Source of the DNA: Echinometra lucunter
Lineage: Eukaryota; Echinodermata; Echinoidea; Camarodonta; Echinometridae
Assembly: GCA_029962745.1 (NCBI GenBank)
Contig: CM057171.1
Location: 5,783,236 to 5,847,235 of the forward strand
DNA length: 64,000 nt
Direction of reading: 5' to 3'
Below are positions 34,736 to 48,657 of this stretch, piece after piece. The number at the start of each line of letters is the position of its first letter. Within the stretch, counting starts at the first letter, position 1. The notes under the pieces were generated by a model. It made no database searches and had not been told where the DNA came from. It worked only from the letters and a program-made list of their open reading frames with translations. A program made the position numbers and the translations under genes.

Positions 34736-37700
34736 CGCGCTTGACTTAATAAATCTGAATCGCGCGCTGGCGCGGGTTTTGTGCACAAATTAAATGATGT
34801 GTTGGAAGCCCCCATAATTATTGTATAGCTTAAGTAATGTAGGAAATGTTGTTATGAACAATATTGGAGTTTGTCTGTGTAAATGAAGCCCTTTTTGAAT
34901 GATCAGCTCGAGTGTATAGGCTGAATGGTGTCATACAGTGCATTTAGGCCTCTTTGCACCATAAATAAGGGCGTGTTTGTTGAAGTAAAAATGGACTAGG
35001 AACAAGGAAACCATCCATAAACTGATACAATGATTGAGTTATTGGTTGCTGTAGATAGCTGTTACCATTTATAGTTCCTTTCAGAAAGGTGTATTAATTA
35101 GGACCTATACCAGTGTATAAGGATCAACAAGCGGTGTATATAGTGTATATACTGTGCTTAGTATATTGTATAGCAATAAAGCATTAAATGTGACAGGGGC
35201 ACAAGGGCATAATTTATGCGTAAACATATAACATTCCTATGTGATTATGCACCAAGCTCTCATAAAGCTAACATTTATTTAGTTAGGCTGTCCAAGGATT
35301 ATTAATAAAGCAGACTTAACGTTATCCTAAATTAGGCTTTGGTATACGTTGACTGGATATGATTATTTTAATCATTTTACGTCAATATTAATGTATTTGC
35401 TAAAAGCTACATTAATGATCAGTTGAAGGTCTAACATATATTTCTGATTTATATCATATATATCATACATGTTGGACTGTAGTAAATTGATGCATACATG
35501 TGTATAGTCAATGCGGTTACTACCATCCTCATTACATATATAGTGCAAGTGTTCATCGGTTATGCAAATGGTTATAATCAGGGGCGTCGCTAGAGGGGGG
35601 GTGTGGGGGGTGTGACACCCCCCCCCCCCCCCCATTAAAAATTCTTGTCGGCAAATTCGCGATCGCTGTCGGCAAAAAAGAGAGAGAGAGAGAGGGAGAG
35701 AAAGGAGAGGGAAGAGGAAGGAGGGAAAAGGAAAAAAGAAAGATGAGTAAGGTGCCCAAATAGAGTCATATTCGGCTTATTTGCTTGTGCATTTTGACGA
35801 CGAAATAACACTGGTAACACGAAAGAGAGCCTATTTTTCCTCGCTCGCTGCGCTCGCTCGTATTATATTAAGATACAGGATGTTTTCGGAAAGCAAACAC
35901 ATTTGCCAAGTGAAATAAACAAATATATAATTTAGATATTTTGGGGCCCATCATGTATTTTGTTGAAGAATTATCACCTCTATACCATAAAAAAGAGTAA
36001 ATATATTTTTCCTCGCTCGCTGCGCTCGCTCGTATAATATTTAGATACAGGATGGTCTTTGAAAGCAAATAGATTAGGTAGGAGAGGTGACCAAATATAT
36101 CACAATAGGTATCTTAAAGGCCCATCGTATATTTTGATGAAGAACTTTCACTTCTACCATGAAAAGGAGTATTTTTCCTCGCTCGCTACGCTCGCTTGTA
36201 CAATATTCAGATACAAGATGGATTTGGGAAAGCAAACGAATTCGGCAAGCGAGGCCCATCATGTACTTTGATGAAGAGTTATCACCTACCGTAAAAAGAG
36301 TATATATATTTTTCCTCGCTCGCTGCACTCGCTCGTATGATATTTAGATACAGGATGGTCTTTTAAAGCAAATAAATTAGGTAAGAGAGGTGACCAAAAT
36401 ATCAAAATAGATATCTTAAAGGCCCATCATGTATTATGATGAAGAACTTTCACTTCTACCATGAAAAGGATTATATGATAAGGAGTATATAGATTTTTTC
36501 CTCGCTCGCTGTGCTCGCTCGTATAATATTACGATTTAGGATGGTCTTTGAAAGCGAATGAATCATGTGGGAGAGGTGACCAAATATATGATTTAGATAT
36601 CTTTAAGCCCATCATGTAGTTTGATGAAGAACTATCACTTCTACGAAAGAGAGTGTATATTTTTCCTCGCTCGCTGCGCTCGCTCGAATTATATTTAGAT
36701 AGAGAATGTTTTCGGAAAGCTAACACATTCTGCAAGTGAGGTGAACAAATATAATTTAGAAGGAAAATATAATAGAGGCACACAATTGAACATGCCTCGT
36801 GGGCTTTATACAGTTGAATTTGTCGACGTTGGTCGTCGGCAATCGGAGGCATAATTTGTCGGCAATCTGGCCTCTACACCCCCCCCCCCCCCCCCATTAA
36901 AAAAAGTCTAGCGACGCCCCTGGTTATAATGTGTTTATTATTGTTGATTCATTGTTGATTACAGAGAATCATTGATGATTAGTGGAACGGAATAAAGAAC
37001 CAGAAACGTCAAGAGGTCATAGGTTAAAGGTCACATATCATTCTTATCTCGTAACAGGGCAGAGGCATTAATTCTGACTGCTCCAGTCGAGAATCTATCT
37101 AGTTCCATAAAACATTTGTATATTTATATATTAATTGTATATCATAATTGTTATTCTGGTGAAAGTGGTTTTAGCTCATATATATGCAAGTGACGATCTA
37201 CATGTCAGATTTTGTTGTCACAATATCAACCATGTTTTATGTTGACCACGATAAGAACATGTAACCTGGGTTTTACTGTATTCCCTTTGCTGATTCATAA
37301 AAGGTGGTTTAAAAAAAGTGTAGATTACAAATAACAATGAAAATAAATGTTTCAATCATTTCATCAATAATTCAGTGGTTTGATTAAAAAAATACAAAGA
37401 GGGCGAGAGAAATAGAGAGAGAGAGGGGGGGGAGCCAGGGGAGTGGGAAGACACGACGAGTGGAAAGGAATGTGACAGAAATTTGAAAACAAGATTAATC
37501 CTACTTGAGGTTGTTGTTCGTAATTCTACTTTTCAACCATCTTAGGGTGAGTAAACCAATCATCATACTTTACAAATTCTGCCCAGTGCGAAACTTTCTC
37601 GTGTTGTACATGTATTTCTAATTATTCTAAAAACTAAAATAGGCCCTAAATTCTTAAGAATAAAAGTATCGAAGTGATACTTTAAAAAATATTCAACGTT

Positions 37701-37822
37701 GAGTTAATGTTTGCACGCGCACAAATCTCATCACAGACAGAATTAGAGAGGAGCAAAGCGCGCATTAATGGCATTATGACGTAGCCTACCTACGACTATT
37801 TTGTGAGGTCGTCTCAGAGAAT
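34736..37822. other. Spacer between the inverted arms
   Basis: Unpaired centre of the inverted duplication, carrying one hAT-like element (35579-36922) in otherwise featureless AT-rich DNA. A short GA-rich tract lies at 37400-37432. Confidence 0.6.
35579..36922. mobile_element. hAT-like non-autonomous element, 1,344 bp, 8-bp target duplication
   Basis: Inverted ends CAGGGGCGTCGCTAGA and TCTAGCGACGCCCCTG, flanked by GTTATAAT at 35571-35578 and 36923-36930. The interior has six degenerate tandem copies, about 140-185 bp each, starting near 35838, 36008, 36175, 36317, 36500 and 36663. Each opens with CCTCGCTCGCTGCGCTCGCTCG. No transposase is seen; the minus-strand open frames are made by the tandem repeats. 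Confidence 0.95.
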
Positions 37823-38424
37823 GACCTGTGCGCATGCGTTGATCAATGGCACAATGATGTACATAATGAATATTTATGAAGTCGTGGAGAATGACCATGT
37901 GCGCACGCGCAAGGAGCGAAAATGTCGTAGGAAAAAAAAATTCGCGGCGGGGGGGGGCACATAAAAAAAATTCGAAGAAAATCGAAAGCGAAGAAGCGAA
38001 ACGACTGAACTTGTCATGGGACGCTTTTGCATTTCTTTATAGTTAGATTGAAGGATTTGGTACACACTTTTGGTTAATTCTGTGAAAAATTTTCAGTAAA
38101 AAGATGTAAGTTTTCATATTTCTGGGCCCCCCCCCCCCCCCCCCCGATTCACAGAATTCACAGAATTCACCAAAAGTGTGTACCAAATGTAACAAATCCT
38201 TCAATCTCACAAAAAATACAAAAGTGTCCAATGACAAGCTCAGTCGTTTGCTTCTTCCCTTTCGAGTTTCTTCTATATATTTGTTTGCGTCTTGCCCCCC
38301 CCCCCCCCCCCGGGGAAAAATTTCTGCGTACGGCCCTGTCTACATTTAAATATATTCCATTTACACTATAAATATTTCACTTCCTGAGTGCATAAAGCCA
38401 TGCAGAAACCATGCCAGGTTTATA

Positions 38425-38835
38425 TCCACTTGGTCTACCAGCAGATGGTCTAATTACCTGATTGTCTAATACCATATTGGCTAAACTCATTTGGTATACC
38501 ATCAATTTGGTCTAATTGCCGTTTGGTCTAATACATACTTGGTCTAATTCTCATTTGGCCTAATGACCACTTGGCCTAATTGCCAATTCGTCTAATAACC
38601 AAACTGTCTAATTGCATTTGGTATTAGACTAAGTGGTGTTAGACCAAGTGGACATTACACGAAACGGGCATTAGACAAAATGAGAATTAGACAAAATGGT
38701 AAATAGGCGGAGAGGCAATTAGACCAAAAGGTCATTAGACGAACTGGATGTAGACAAAATGGAATTAGACCATGTGGGACGAGACCAAACGGGCAGTAGT
38801 CAAAGTGGGAGTAGACCAACCGGCAATTTACCCAA
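38425..38835. repeat. Inverted minisatellite built on TTGGTCTAAT
   Basis: Units of about 17-19 bp run as TTGGTCTAATTNCC from 38425 to about 38618. They then switch to the inverse orientation (NATTAGACNAA) to about 38835. The left arm keeps only the outermost units (34441-34475). The orientation switch is the hallmark of Foldback-like elements. Confidence 0.8.
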
Positions 38836-40227
38836 AGTATCACTACATTATCTGCATAGAGAAGTTTGCACTACGTATTAACCAAGGAAATGATGGTTGA
38901 ATTGGCATGGGAGGAACATATGTTAAAAATACAATTTCTCAAAGAAGAGCATGCTCTAAGCATGGATATTTTCTGTTTGTACACCTATATAAAGAGAAAT
39001 AGTATATCAAAATTTTATGATATGAACCTTGTAGGTAATATAAGTAGTTGTAAATATGAGTCTTCTGAAATTAATACGTATTAATATTTTTGTATAATTG
39101 CATACAGCGATGTGTTGCTGACTTGTTCTTGTCTAAGGTTTTAAGCACTATTTCATTCATAAATGAACTGCATTAGATATGCCTATCAAATTCATTAATT
39201 ATTCATGACTCATATTCTGAGGTGAACATAATATTTTAGAAGACAATTTGCCAGATTCAGTATGAAATTGACAATTTACTGTGATAAGAATGTTCATTAA
39301 CACATACACACTGAACTATAATTTGTTTTGAGAACTTGTAAAAAAGGAAATATTATCTACTTTTTAATAATGAATGCAAGAGTGAGACAATGTGCAGCTC
39401 ATCTAAATATTTGAATTCAGGATAGCCTTATATAGGATTCTACTATAGAATTTCAATCAATTTTTATTCAAAGTATTTATTCAAATAAGTTTTTTGAAAC
39501 TGTTTTTATTTTGAAATTATGATTATGAACCAAAGTTTTGAACAGAAATCAGATTATGATATACTGCATTCCAATCCAATCCAATTTTTTTAAACTGTTT
39601 TTATTTTGAAATTATGATTATGAACCAAAGTTTTGAACAGAAATCAGATTATGATATACTGCATTCCAATCCAATCTAATTCATGTATTTGCAGAACACC
39701 AATATCTAGCTGCCTAATCAAAAGCACTTATGAGACTAATTCATATTGCAAAGAAAAATATGTAACTAAAGACAAACCTTGTCATAACAAACTTCTTTGC
39801 AATAGAAGGGGGGAGCTCCAAGTACCAAAGAGGGTGTGTTTGTGTGAATATTATTATTTTTTGGCCAACCAAGTGGTGGAAGCGGGCATGTGACTCCCCC
39901 ACCCCATGTTACGTAACTCTGGAGCCCATGTCCTGACGTCGCGACTTTGGTCTTAAAAGATGGGCGAGACTTAAAAGAAAAAAAAAAACCCATGAAATGG
40001 CGCATCGACTGCTTTGCATATCAGGGACATATCACGCGAAACATCTGGGCAGACCCCCCCCCCCCCCCTTGCTTAAGGTTAAGGATAATTACAGATGATT
40101 ATCAAAAAACTTATCCACATTCCACTATCTCCATATAGCCACCTGGCACCATATGCCTTTGCCTCTTCAGTTCTTTCAGTTAACTCTGATCCATGAATTT
40201 GACACGAGTCCAATTAATAGCACCTAC

Positions 40228-40426
40228 ATGCCACCTGTGACACCTGGAAATCCGCAATACTCATAGAATCACTGATGGGTAGATTCAACCTCTTTTCGTA
40301 CTTGGAAACTGCATGAATTCTCTTCCTTCTTGCGATAGCTTTGGAAACCTCTCTGATGTCTCTGCAAACAGATGATTGTGATATTGATGCCTCATCAGTC
40401 ATCACCATGCATCCTATGGAATGATC
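40228..40426 (-). pseudogene. PIF/Harbinger transposase fragment (right arm)
   Basis: Mirror copy of the fragment at 33421-33626, with the same SISQSSVCRDIREVSKAIAR stretch. It has its own frameshift after IARRKR. Both copies are therefore inactive. Confidence 0.75.
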
Positions 40427-42828
40427 CTGTAATTACGTATCAACAGATACCAGGTTGAAAATATTTTCTCAGAAATATTGACCTTTAAATTGAAAAAAAT
40501 ATATATATATACGAAAAAAAAAACAAATAAAACAGAACTATGCATCATGAATTTGGCATTTAAGAATGATAAAAAAAATGAAAAAAAATAATCAATTTGG
40601 GATTTAATACTAGCATAACAAAATTACAGAAATTATGCCTTCTTTTCATAAAACACTTGCTACTGCTGCATGAACAATTTTACAAGTAGAGCAAGTCATT
40701 TTCAGATGATGAGAATTGAATTGTGCTCAATTCTTCACTCCTTATAGTCAAAAATATGGAAAAATGAAATTTGGAATTTCATGTATTGTGAATATTCTCT
40801 CTCAAAATGACATTTTTAAATGATTTATATATCAGGATGACTTATCAGCATATCAGAACTGTTAAAGACCAAGATTTGCTTCCGCAAAATGATTACAATG
40901 TTAAAATAAGTTTAGTGCCTTGCTCAAAAAAGTCCATGTAATTAACAATGGCATGCATGAAAGGACCCTCACATTTAAATTGATTTTCAAATCTCAAAGC
41001 ACTAACTTCTCATATGCCCCTCTTCCCTTCAATATTAAAATAAAATAGAATTAACTTCTCTTAAATACAAAGCAAAAGCAAGTCCAGTTTATAATTTAAA
41101 GATTCCACCCCCCCCCCCCCCCAAAAAAAAAAAAAAAAAAAAGAGAGAGATAGAGAGCGAGAAATGATAAACAATAAAAACACATATTCAGGGGGAAAAC
41201 AATTAACTAGTATTAAAAAAAATAGAGCAGTCAATACCTGCAAGATCACAGGTAGCTATAGTGGATCATTTCGTTCAGTGTTCAGATTTCCTTCAAGCAT
41301 GCTGATGAGGCAGAGTGCATTAAAATGGATTCCTCCGGTCTAAGAGACCTTGCTGTTTTCTTTCAGCTCTCTGTATGTAAAGTAACGTTAGAATTAGAGG
41401 CAAGATTAAATATTGAAGGCAAGAATTATTGCAAATAATCATCCTCCACAATTGTTATCATTAACCTAGGCCTACATGTACATGAATTATTGATGTACAC
41501 ATTCCCGCAATATGTTTGGAAAAAAATAGTAGGGCCCATGTCTGGGTAACATCAATACAAAGTTTCTGATTGATTCTAACATACATGTAATACAAGATGA
41601 AATGCACAAAAGATTCCTGGCCTCATTTCCGATGATTTGAAAAATACTTGTCTCAAATTCTTATCAAGTGCCTTTATACATTTTCAAGGTGCTTTACTAA
41701 AATGATGGAAAAAAAAAATAAACAGAAAAGTTATTTTTTTTTAATTTTTCTCCGCAATTGCATACATGAGATGTGCAAGTTGTCACTGTCAAATCCAATG
41801 ACACAAAAAGAAATGAGTGTACATACAATACATACATGTACTCTACATCAACAATTTTCAGGGTCGTCCTCAATCTGCTGTATGCTTCTTATTAATGTAA
41901 TTGAGAATTCGAGATTCAGTCTCAAGTCAAGGCGTTAATCTACTTTCGTATCCACGTACATATTTCCAATTGTAATGAACATGTTTGCATTCAAAAAACT
42001 TCACATAATGATCAGCATGTATTCAATTAACCTTTCTGTTTATTTTTTTTCATCATTTCAGTAAAGCACCTTGAAAATGTATAAAGACATGTATTCAATC
42101 TTTCATCTGCATTGGAATAAAATTAGACCAAGGAAACCTCGATTTACACAGCTTCGGCCTCCGATTTTGTTACTCAGTACGGTCCTCCGATGGTTCGCTT
42201 CACTTCATGTGGGCATTTGTGCCATCCTTAAGCCAACAATCTAAATTTTTGCAAAATTTCCTGTGTTATCCCACATTAAACATGTAGATGGATCTAAATG
42301 TAAAGTTAGCAAAAACTTAGATTGCTACATCACAGATTACTAGACCCCTATTACTACATTTTTTGGTGTTTTTAGTATGTACATCAAGGAAAGTGTCAAA
42401 TTCCATGAAAAGCGAAAGTCTATACCACTCATCCTGCGTACATGGTCAATGAATTGACCTCGTCCCACAAAAGTGACAATTCTGTACCGAAATTGCATAG
42501 CATGCTTTTCTATTGGTTACTCGACGGAATGCTGTCGACCTAGAGTCTGAAAAGCGTCAGTTTTCTTCTTAAAATTCACCATTTTCAGTTCATTCATCAG
42601 ATATGAAGCAGAAAGGGGAAAATTGAGAGCCCCAGGAACATTGCTGGTAATTAAGTAAAATCAAAACTTTTTCTTCTCTATTATAGAAGATCTAAGTGAA
42701 TATATTCCGCGTTTGCGTCAGCAATTGCAATTAGTTTCGCTATTCAAAACGCCGTTTTGACCTACGGGTGGTCTAGATCTATACCGTGTATATCGCCTAG
42801 ATCGGTAGAGTTAGCAAGTATGACATGA

Positions 42829-42836
42829 TTCATGAT
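42829..42836. other. Empty target site of the left-arm hAT-like element
   Basis: The right arm reads straight through with one TTCATGAT, the inverse of the ATCATGAA duplicated around the element at 27131-27742. Confidence 0.95.
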
Positions 42837-45435
42837 GTACATGTAGATTCTAGCTTCAGTTTAGGAACAGAAAGGAGAATCTACATGCACTGATGCAGAG
42901 AGCGAAACACGTAGCACACAGCGCGCAGCAGGGCCTGGCAGGGGGGGGGGGGGGGAATACTGAACAACGACATCAAAGATCAAAATTTCAAAGCCATAAA
43001 TGGAGGTTCCCTTTGAAAGACTTTATTCAAATTCAGGTGAAAAATTGAACAGATCTAGATTTCAGACTCGAATCTACATTAGAGTCTATCACAGTACATG
43101 ACACTGACATGTTCTGACCATCCATGCTCTGTGAAATTTAATGCAGATTCTTTCATTTCATTTTCAATTCAACTAGAAATAGGCCTAAAGTTAGATCTAA
43201 CGTGTGTCGCGTGTGGATATGAAAGTGCATTATAGCACCCAAGTGAAATGTGCAATGATTGTTCATCATCATATAATGAAATTTTGATGAACATCCATTC
43301 ATTAATGCAGACTGGATATTATTAGCCGAGACCCGAGTTCAAGTCTTATTCCAGCCACACTCGATCTCGATCCAGTCTTCAACTCGTTGTGATGAAGGGA
43401 CACAAAAATAAACATCTGGGACTGAAAATTTAACCTGCTTGCGATTATGCTCCACTGAGCTTCACAATGGCGCTCTGCTCCAAACAGCATGCTTTTATAT
43501 CATCATATTTACTTTTCTGTACAACAAAATACGTACAAATATAAAGAAAAGAGAATTTATAATTAGAAATCTATAGGAATCGGTAAATTAGTCACGATTT
43601 CATTCTAGCTAGGCCTCGGGGAAAAAAAGGCTTCGCTCCTCAAGTCTTGCTGCCAAAAATATTCTTTCCGCTACGCTTGACCGTACCGGTGGCTGTCTGC
43701 TGCACAAAATGCTGCGCTGCACTCTGATTGGTTAAAACCAGGTTAAAACCATGGTTTCATCTAAAACCACAGTTTCAGACCACCCCAAACGGCTTACTTC
43801 GAACCATCGGGTGATCGCGTCGGGCCGTGTAATCGCGTAACCCGACCTTTCGTGAAAACAGTCCTCTGTATTTGCGAAAGGTGGGGAAAAAAGGGATGTT
43901 AAAAAATTAATTTTTAACTTTTGTGGTCATTGACATAAGACTAATCTTTTACGCGAACATTCGTGAAAAACCTACCTTCAAATGACGAAGTATCGGGTAA
44001 AAATTAATTTACAACAATTTTCTCGTTAAGAATTCTAAACTGCAGCGATGAAACGATGATGAAGAGCAAATACTATTGCAACTGAATCATTACACATGCG
44101 TATTACGAAACCTCTAAATCCTTTTTAATCATTGATATTCATCTTTTTATGATGCACGTAAATGATTTAATTTTATTGTGATAATCAGGTTCCAATCTGT
44201 CGAAATTTAACCTATGGATTTAAATGGGAAAAAATACCAGATCTACAGGCTGTTTGAAACGAATACGCTTGCATTTCCAGATTATTGATATAGGCCAGAT
44301 ACTTGCATTAAGAGACTTTCAAGGAAATGCCCCGAAAATGCCAAATATTTTTTTCTTTACCACTTATAATCGGGGGGGGGGGGGTTAATCACATGAGATG
44401 ATAATACGTGGAAGGACTTACGCTAAAGAATTTATCAAGTGTTACTGTTATCCCGAATGATATTATGATGTTATACATTTGTACCCCCCCCCCCCCTTGA
44501 AAAAAAAATCACGGATAGGCCCATGACCTTGGGATAATTAACTTTGAAAATCTGATCAACCCAAAACATTTATTTTTTTGTTGTTGTTGCAATTATCTCC
44601 TTCACAAACTCTCAATTACTCCATAATCTCCCATTCTCTGCCCCCTCCCCTTTCTCTCTCTCTCTCTCTCTCTCTGACACCCTCGAATTTTCATCAAATA
44701 ATCTCGCCTGAATTGATTTTTCATCTCTTTCTTCTTGTATCTGTCTCTTTTTCCATCTCTTTTGAACACATCCTCTCCTTCATGCACCCTGGTTGCTTCA
44801 TTTTCACCCCCCCCCCCGCCATAATGATTTCAGTGATATACAAATCTATCTAATAAGAGGGGGCTTTAGTATTTTTATAGTTGTGCATGGATACATGTAT
44901 TACAATTATCATATTCTTATAAAAATTGCAACGATTTACATGATCAATATCAAACTAAACTTGCAGTCAAAATTGCATATAGATTTGCTATGTAAATGAT
45001 TATTTTTCTGCATGGTGATTAGATGTTTATAAGTTCATTCTGATAAAAGGGAAACTAGATCGGCCTTCAATCATCGTTTACAAGTAAAATATATTTCATA
45101 TTATTCATAACAATTTTTCTAATCATATACTCTGTTCAGAACTTGCGACAAAATGAAAGTAGACTATAGAGTTTTTACACCACTATCATTTACATGCTAG
45201 TAATTTGAATTACAATGGACCAAGGCCAAATGGAATCCTTTTCTACTTTATAATAATACTTAGATATGTAAATGAATATTCAACAGAGCACTTAGTCAGA
45301 TTATGTGCACACCTCAGCTAGAACGAGCTATTCTATATCCCTTTAGAAGTTATGAATAAAATTCATTATAACACAACCGAAAACAGGGATTTTGTAACTT
45401 ACATACCCATCAATCAATCCAAATTACAGTGTAGA

Positions 45436-45813
45436 ACACTAAGGAAAAAAAAGGTGCAAGTTTGCACCCTAAATGCAACACTGACAGCACTTTTTTTGGT
45501 GCAATCTTGCACCCTATACGAAAAAGGTGCAAAAATGCACCTTTTTGTCCTTGTTTGCACCCGAAAATGTCCGTTTGCCCCCTAAAAGGTGCAAAGTTGC
45601 ACCTTTTAGGGTGCAGATTTTAGTGCGTACAAAAAGGTGCAAATTTGCACCTTCTCTAAAAAAAAGTGCAACTCTACACCCTTTAGGGTGCAATATGTTG
45701 CTAACTGCACCTTTAAAGGTGCAGAAAGCTCGTAAAGGTGCAAAGTTGCCCCCTAAAAGGAGCTCCTGGTGTTGCATTCGAAGGGTACAAAATTGCACTT
45801 TTTTTCTTAGTGT
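45436..45813. mobile_element. MITE made of AAGGTGCAA/TTGCACC repeats
   Basis: Inverted ends ACACTAAGGAAAAAAAAGG and CTTTTTTTCTTAGTGT. The interior is about a dozen short palindromes such as AGGTGCAAATTTGCACCT. Open frames on both strands are by-products. It is nested in the 5.8 kb element. Confidence 0.85.
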
Positions 45814-46857
45814 GTACATAATATTATATGAATTTTCAAATCATCTAATGAAAGAATAATCTGCTGTAAGAGTTTCAAATAATCCACACACACCTATGGG
45901 GGTGGGGGACCAGTTTCTAAAAATAAATACAGTCATTTGTTTTGTAGCTTTGTCCAATGACATTGTAAAACATTTTGATGATCATCCAAAATTGTGGAAT
46001 GTATATCAACAAATTTGAATTGAATTGTGGAGCAATTAGTCATGTTATACGAAATGGTGACATATATTAGAAAGCCCTCTCAGATAATTCATCTTCATTT
46101 AGTTCAGGATTCATGTAACTCTACACCCAAATGAATCTAATTCCATACAGATTAAAGCTAAATCAAAGGTTTGGGTGGTAGGCATATCTTTATGCAGCCC
46201 CCTTCCCCCTGAAAATCTTCAACCCTTTTCATTCAAAATTTTCCCCAAATTCTACCCAAAGTGTGCACTATATCATTCAATCTGCAATCTCATCCACTTG
46301 GTTACTGATCATTCCCTTCCTTGCTTGTTCCTTCAAAGAATTGCATGATCTTACACCCAACCCTCAACCCCAAGAAAAATCCTATGTAACTTATGTAATA
46401 TGGTGGGTTAAGATATATAATGAAGGATCTGGTGCAAATATTTGGTGGAATTTTGGAAAATGTTCAGTAAAAAAAACATGCAAGTCCAAAAATTGCTGTG
46501 TTGGGCTTCTGCTCCCCTTAACCCTGCTGCACACAGGGCCATGACACCTCACTCGGTGAGAGACAGATCTCCAAAGGGGTCCAATGCACTGAAGAGATGA
46601 AGCTAAATTCTTTCAGTCTGTTAATGAAAAAAAGATAAGATTGAAAGTTGACCTGAATTGTGGCAAATACAAAGTACATGTACAAAGTATGAACAGTAGG
46701 AACACCACAAGTATTTTTTTTTAACTTTGCAGACCAAGGTTTACAAATCAGTTTAGTTCATTTTATTTCTCATTTCTCAAAATACAATTGATATTCTTAC
46801 AATAGAAATACAGAAGAATACACACATTGTACAATTCATGAGCTTAAAATTTGATGA

Positions 46858-47410
46858 CATAAATGCAGCCTCAGGTTTCAACCTAGGTATCTGATGAACA
46901 AAGTCAAAACAGATGAATGAATGGGGTGCTCAGAGCTACCTCTCAACAAGGATTTTTTTTTTTTAGTCTTTCATCTGTATGTACAATCAGGGAGTAGAAG
47001 CATGATTAACTCTTTGCAAGTTTCTGTCAACTATTGGCACAGTCGTACAATTAAATTTAACAATCATAATAGTTTTCTCCTTTACCAATTCATTCCTTGC
47101 AGAAATTTTCTTCATTCTCAGTCAACAAGCAATCATCCCCTGCATCTCCAAAATTGCTGATGTGGCTGCAGACATAAATGCAGCCTCAGGTTTCAACCTA
47201 GGTATTTGATGAACAAAGTCAAAACAGATGAATGAATGGGGTGCTCAGAGCTACCTCTCAACAAGGATTTTTTTTTTTTTTAGTCTTTCATCTGTATGTA
47301 CAATCAGGGAGTAGAAGCATGATTAACTCTTTGCAAGTTTCTGTCAACTATTGGCACAATGGTACAATTAAATTTAACAATCATAATAATTAGTTTTTTC
47401 CTTTACCATT
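46858..47410. repeat. Direct duplication, about 240 bp, offset about 314 bp
   Basis: Both copies contain GCAGCCTCAGGTTTCAACC, GGGGTGCTCAGAGCTACC and CAATCAGGGAGTAGAAGC. They are almost identical apart from poly-T length, so the duplication is recent. It lies inside the 5.8 kb element. Confidence 0.9.
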
Positions 47411-47449
47411 TTACCAGAAGAAATAAAACCCAGCTAGTGTGCTTAAGCG

Positions 47450-48657
47450 GGTGACACGACATTTGCTCCGGCGACATTTGCTCCGCCGACAACTGCTCCG
47501 AAAATGACGACAAGTGCTCCGCGACAAGAGCTCCGCGACATATGCTCCGCCGACATATGCTCCGCCGACATTTACTCCGCCGACAATTGCTCCGCCGACA
47601 ATTGCTCCGCCGACATTTACTCCGCCGACATTTACTCTGCCGACATATGCTCCGCCGACATTTGCTCCGCCGACATTTGCTCCACCGACATTTGCTCCGA
47701 AACGACGACATTTGCTCCGCCGAGATATATCCTCCAAAACGACATTTGCTCCGCCGACATTTGCTCCGGCGACATTTGCTCCGGCGACATAATGCTCCGC
47801 CGACATATGCTCCGCCGAATTATGCTCCAAAACGACGACATTTGCTCCACCGACATATGCTCCGCCGACATATGCTTCGCCGACATATGCTCCAAAACGG
47901 GGCATGGCGAGGATGTTGGAAGGGGTATTCCCCACCGACGGTAGAGAGATTCTTTGTAAATTCGTGCATAAAAACAGCACTTCCTTTAAATCATTATCAA
48001 TTGTCGGAGCAGAGTAGAATTTTATCAATTTATTGATGACTATAATTAATTCGGAGGAGCAAATGTCCGAGCATATGTCAGCGGAGCATATGTCGGCGGA
48101 GCAATTGTCGTCGTTTTGGAGCATAATTCGGCGAAGCATTATGTCGGCGGAGCAAATGTCGGCGGAGCAAATGTCGCCGGAGCAAATGCCGGCGGAGCAT
48201 ATGTCGGCGGAGCAAATGTCGGCGGAGCAAATGTCGCCGGAGCAAATGCCGGCGGAGCATATGTCGGCGGAGCAAATGTCGGCGGAGCAAATGTAGGCGG
48301 AGCAAATGTCGGCGGAGCAAATGACGGCGGAGCAAATGTCGGCGGAGCAATTGTCGGCGGAGCAATTGTCGGCGGAGTAAATGTCTGCGGAGCATATGTC
48401 GAGGAGCACTTGTCGCGGAGCACTTGTCATCATTTTCGGAGCATATGTCGGCGGAGCAAATGTCGGCGGAGCAAATGTAGGCGGAGCAAATGTCGGCGGA
48501 GCAAATGTCGGCGGAGCAAATGTCGGCGGAGCAATTGTCGGCGGAGCAATTGTCGGCGGAGTAAATGTCTGCGGAGCATATGTCGCGGAGCACTTGTCAT
48601 CATTTTCGGAGCAGTTGTCGGCGGAGCAAATGTCGCCGGAGCAAATGTCATGGAACC
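47450..48657. mobile_element. Foldback-like element of inverted 15-bp minisatellite arms, 9-bp target duplication
   Basis: The left arm (47450 to about 47897) is tandem CCGACATTTGCTCCG. The right arm (about 48050 to 48657) is the inverse, CGGAGCAAATGTCGG, with a loop of about 150 bp. The ends pair as GGTGACACGACATTTGC and GCAAATGTCATGGAACC. GCTTAAGCG flanks both sides (47441-47449, 48658-48666). Because 15 is divisible by three, frames stay open on both strands and encode pentapeptide repeats (MSAEQ, GGANV, CSADI, FAPPT, LLRRH). I regard these as artefacts. Confidence 0.93.

Noticed and set aside
35372..36852. Several minus-strand frames of 60-107 codons
   Set aside because: Produced by tandem units of the hAT-like element at 35579-36922.
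45514..45859. Frames of 101 and 110 codons
   Set aside because: They lie in a MITE of GGTGCAA palindromes; composition and both-strand openness argue against coding.
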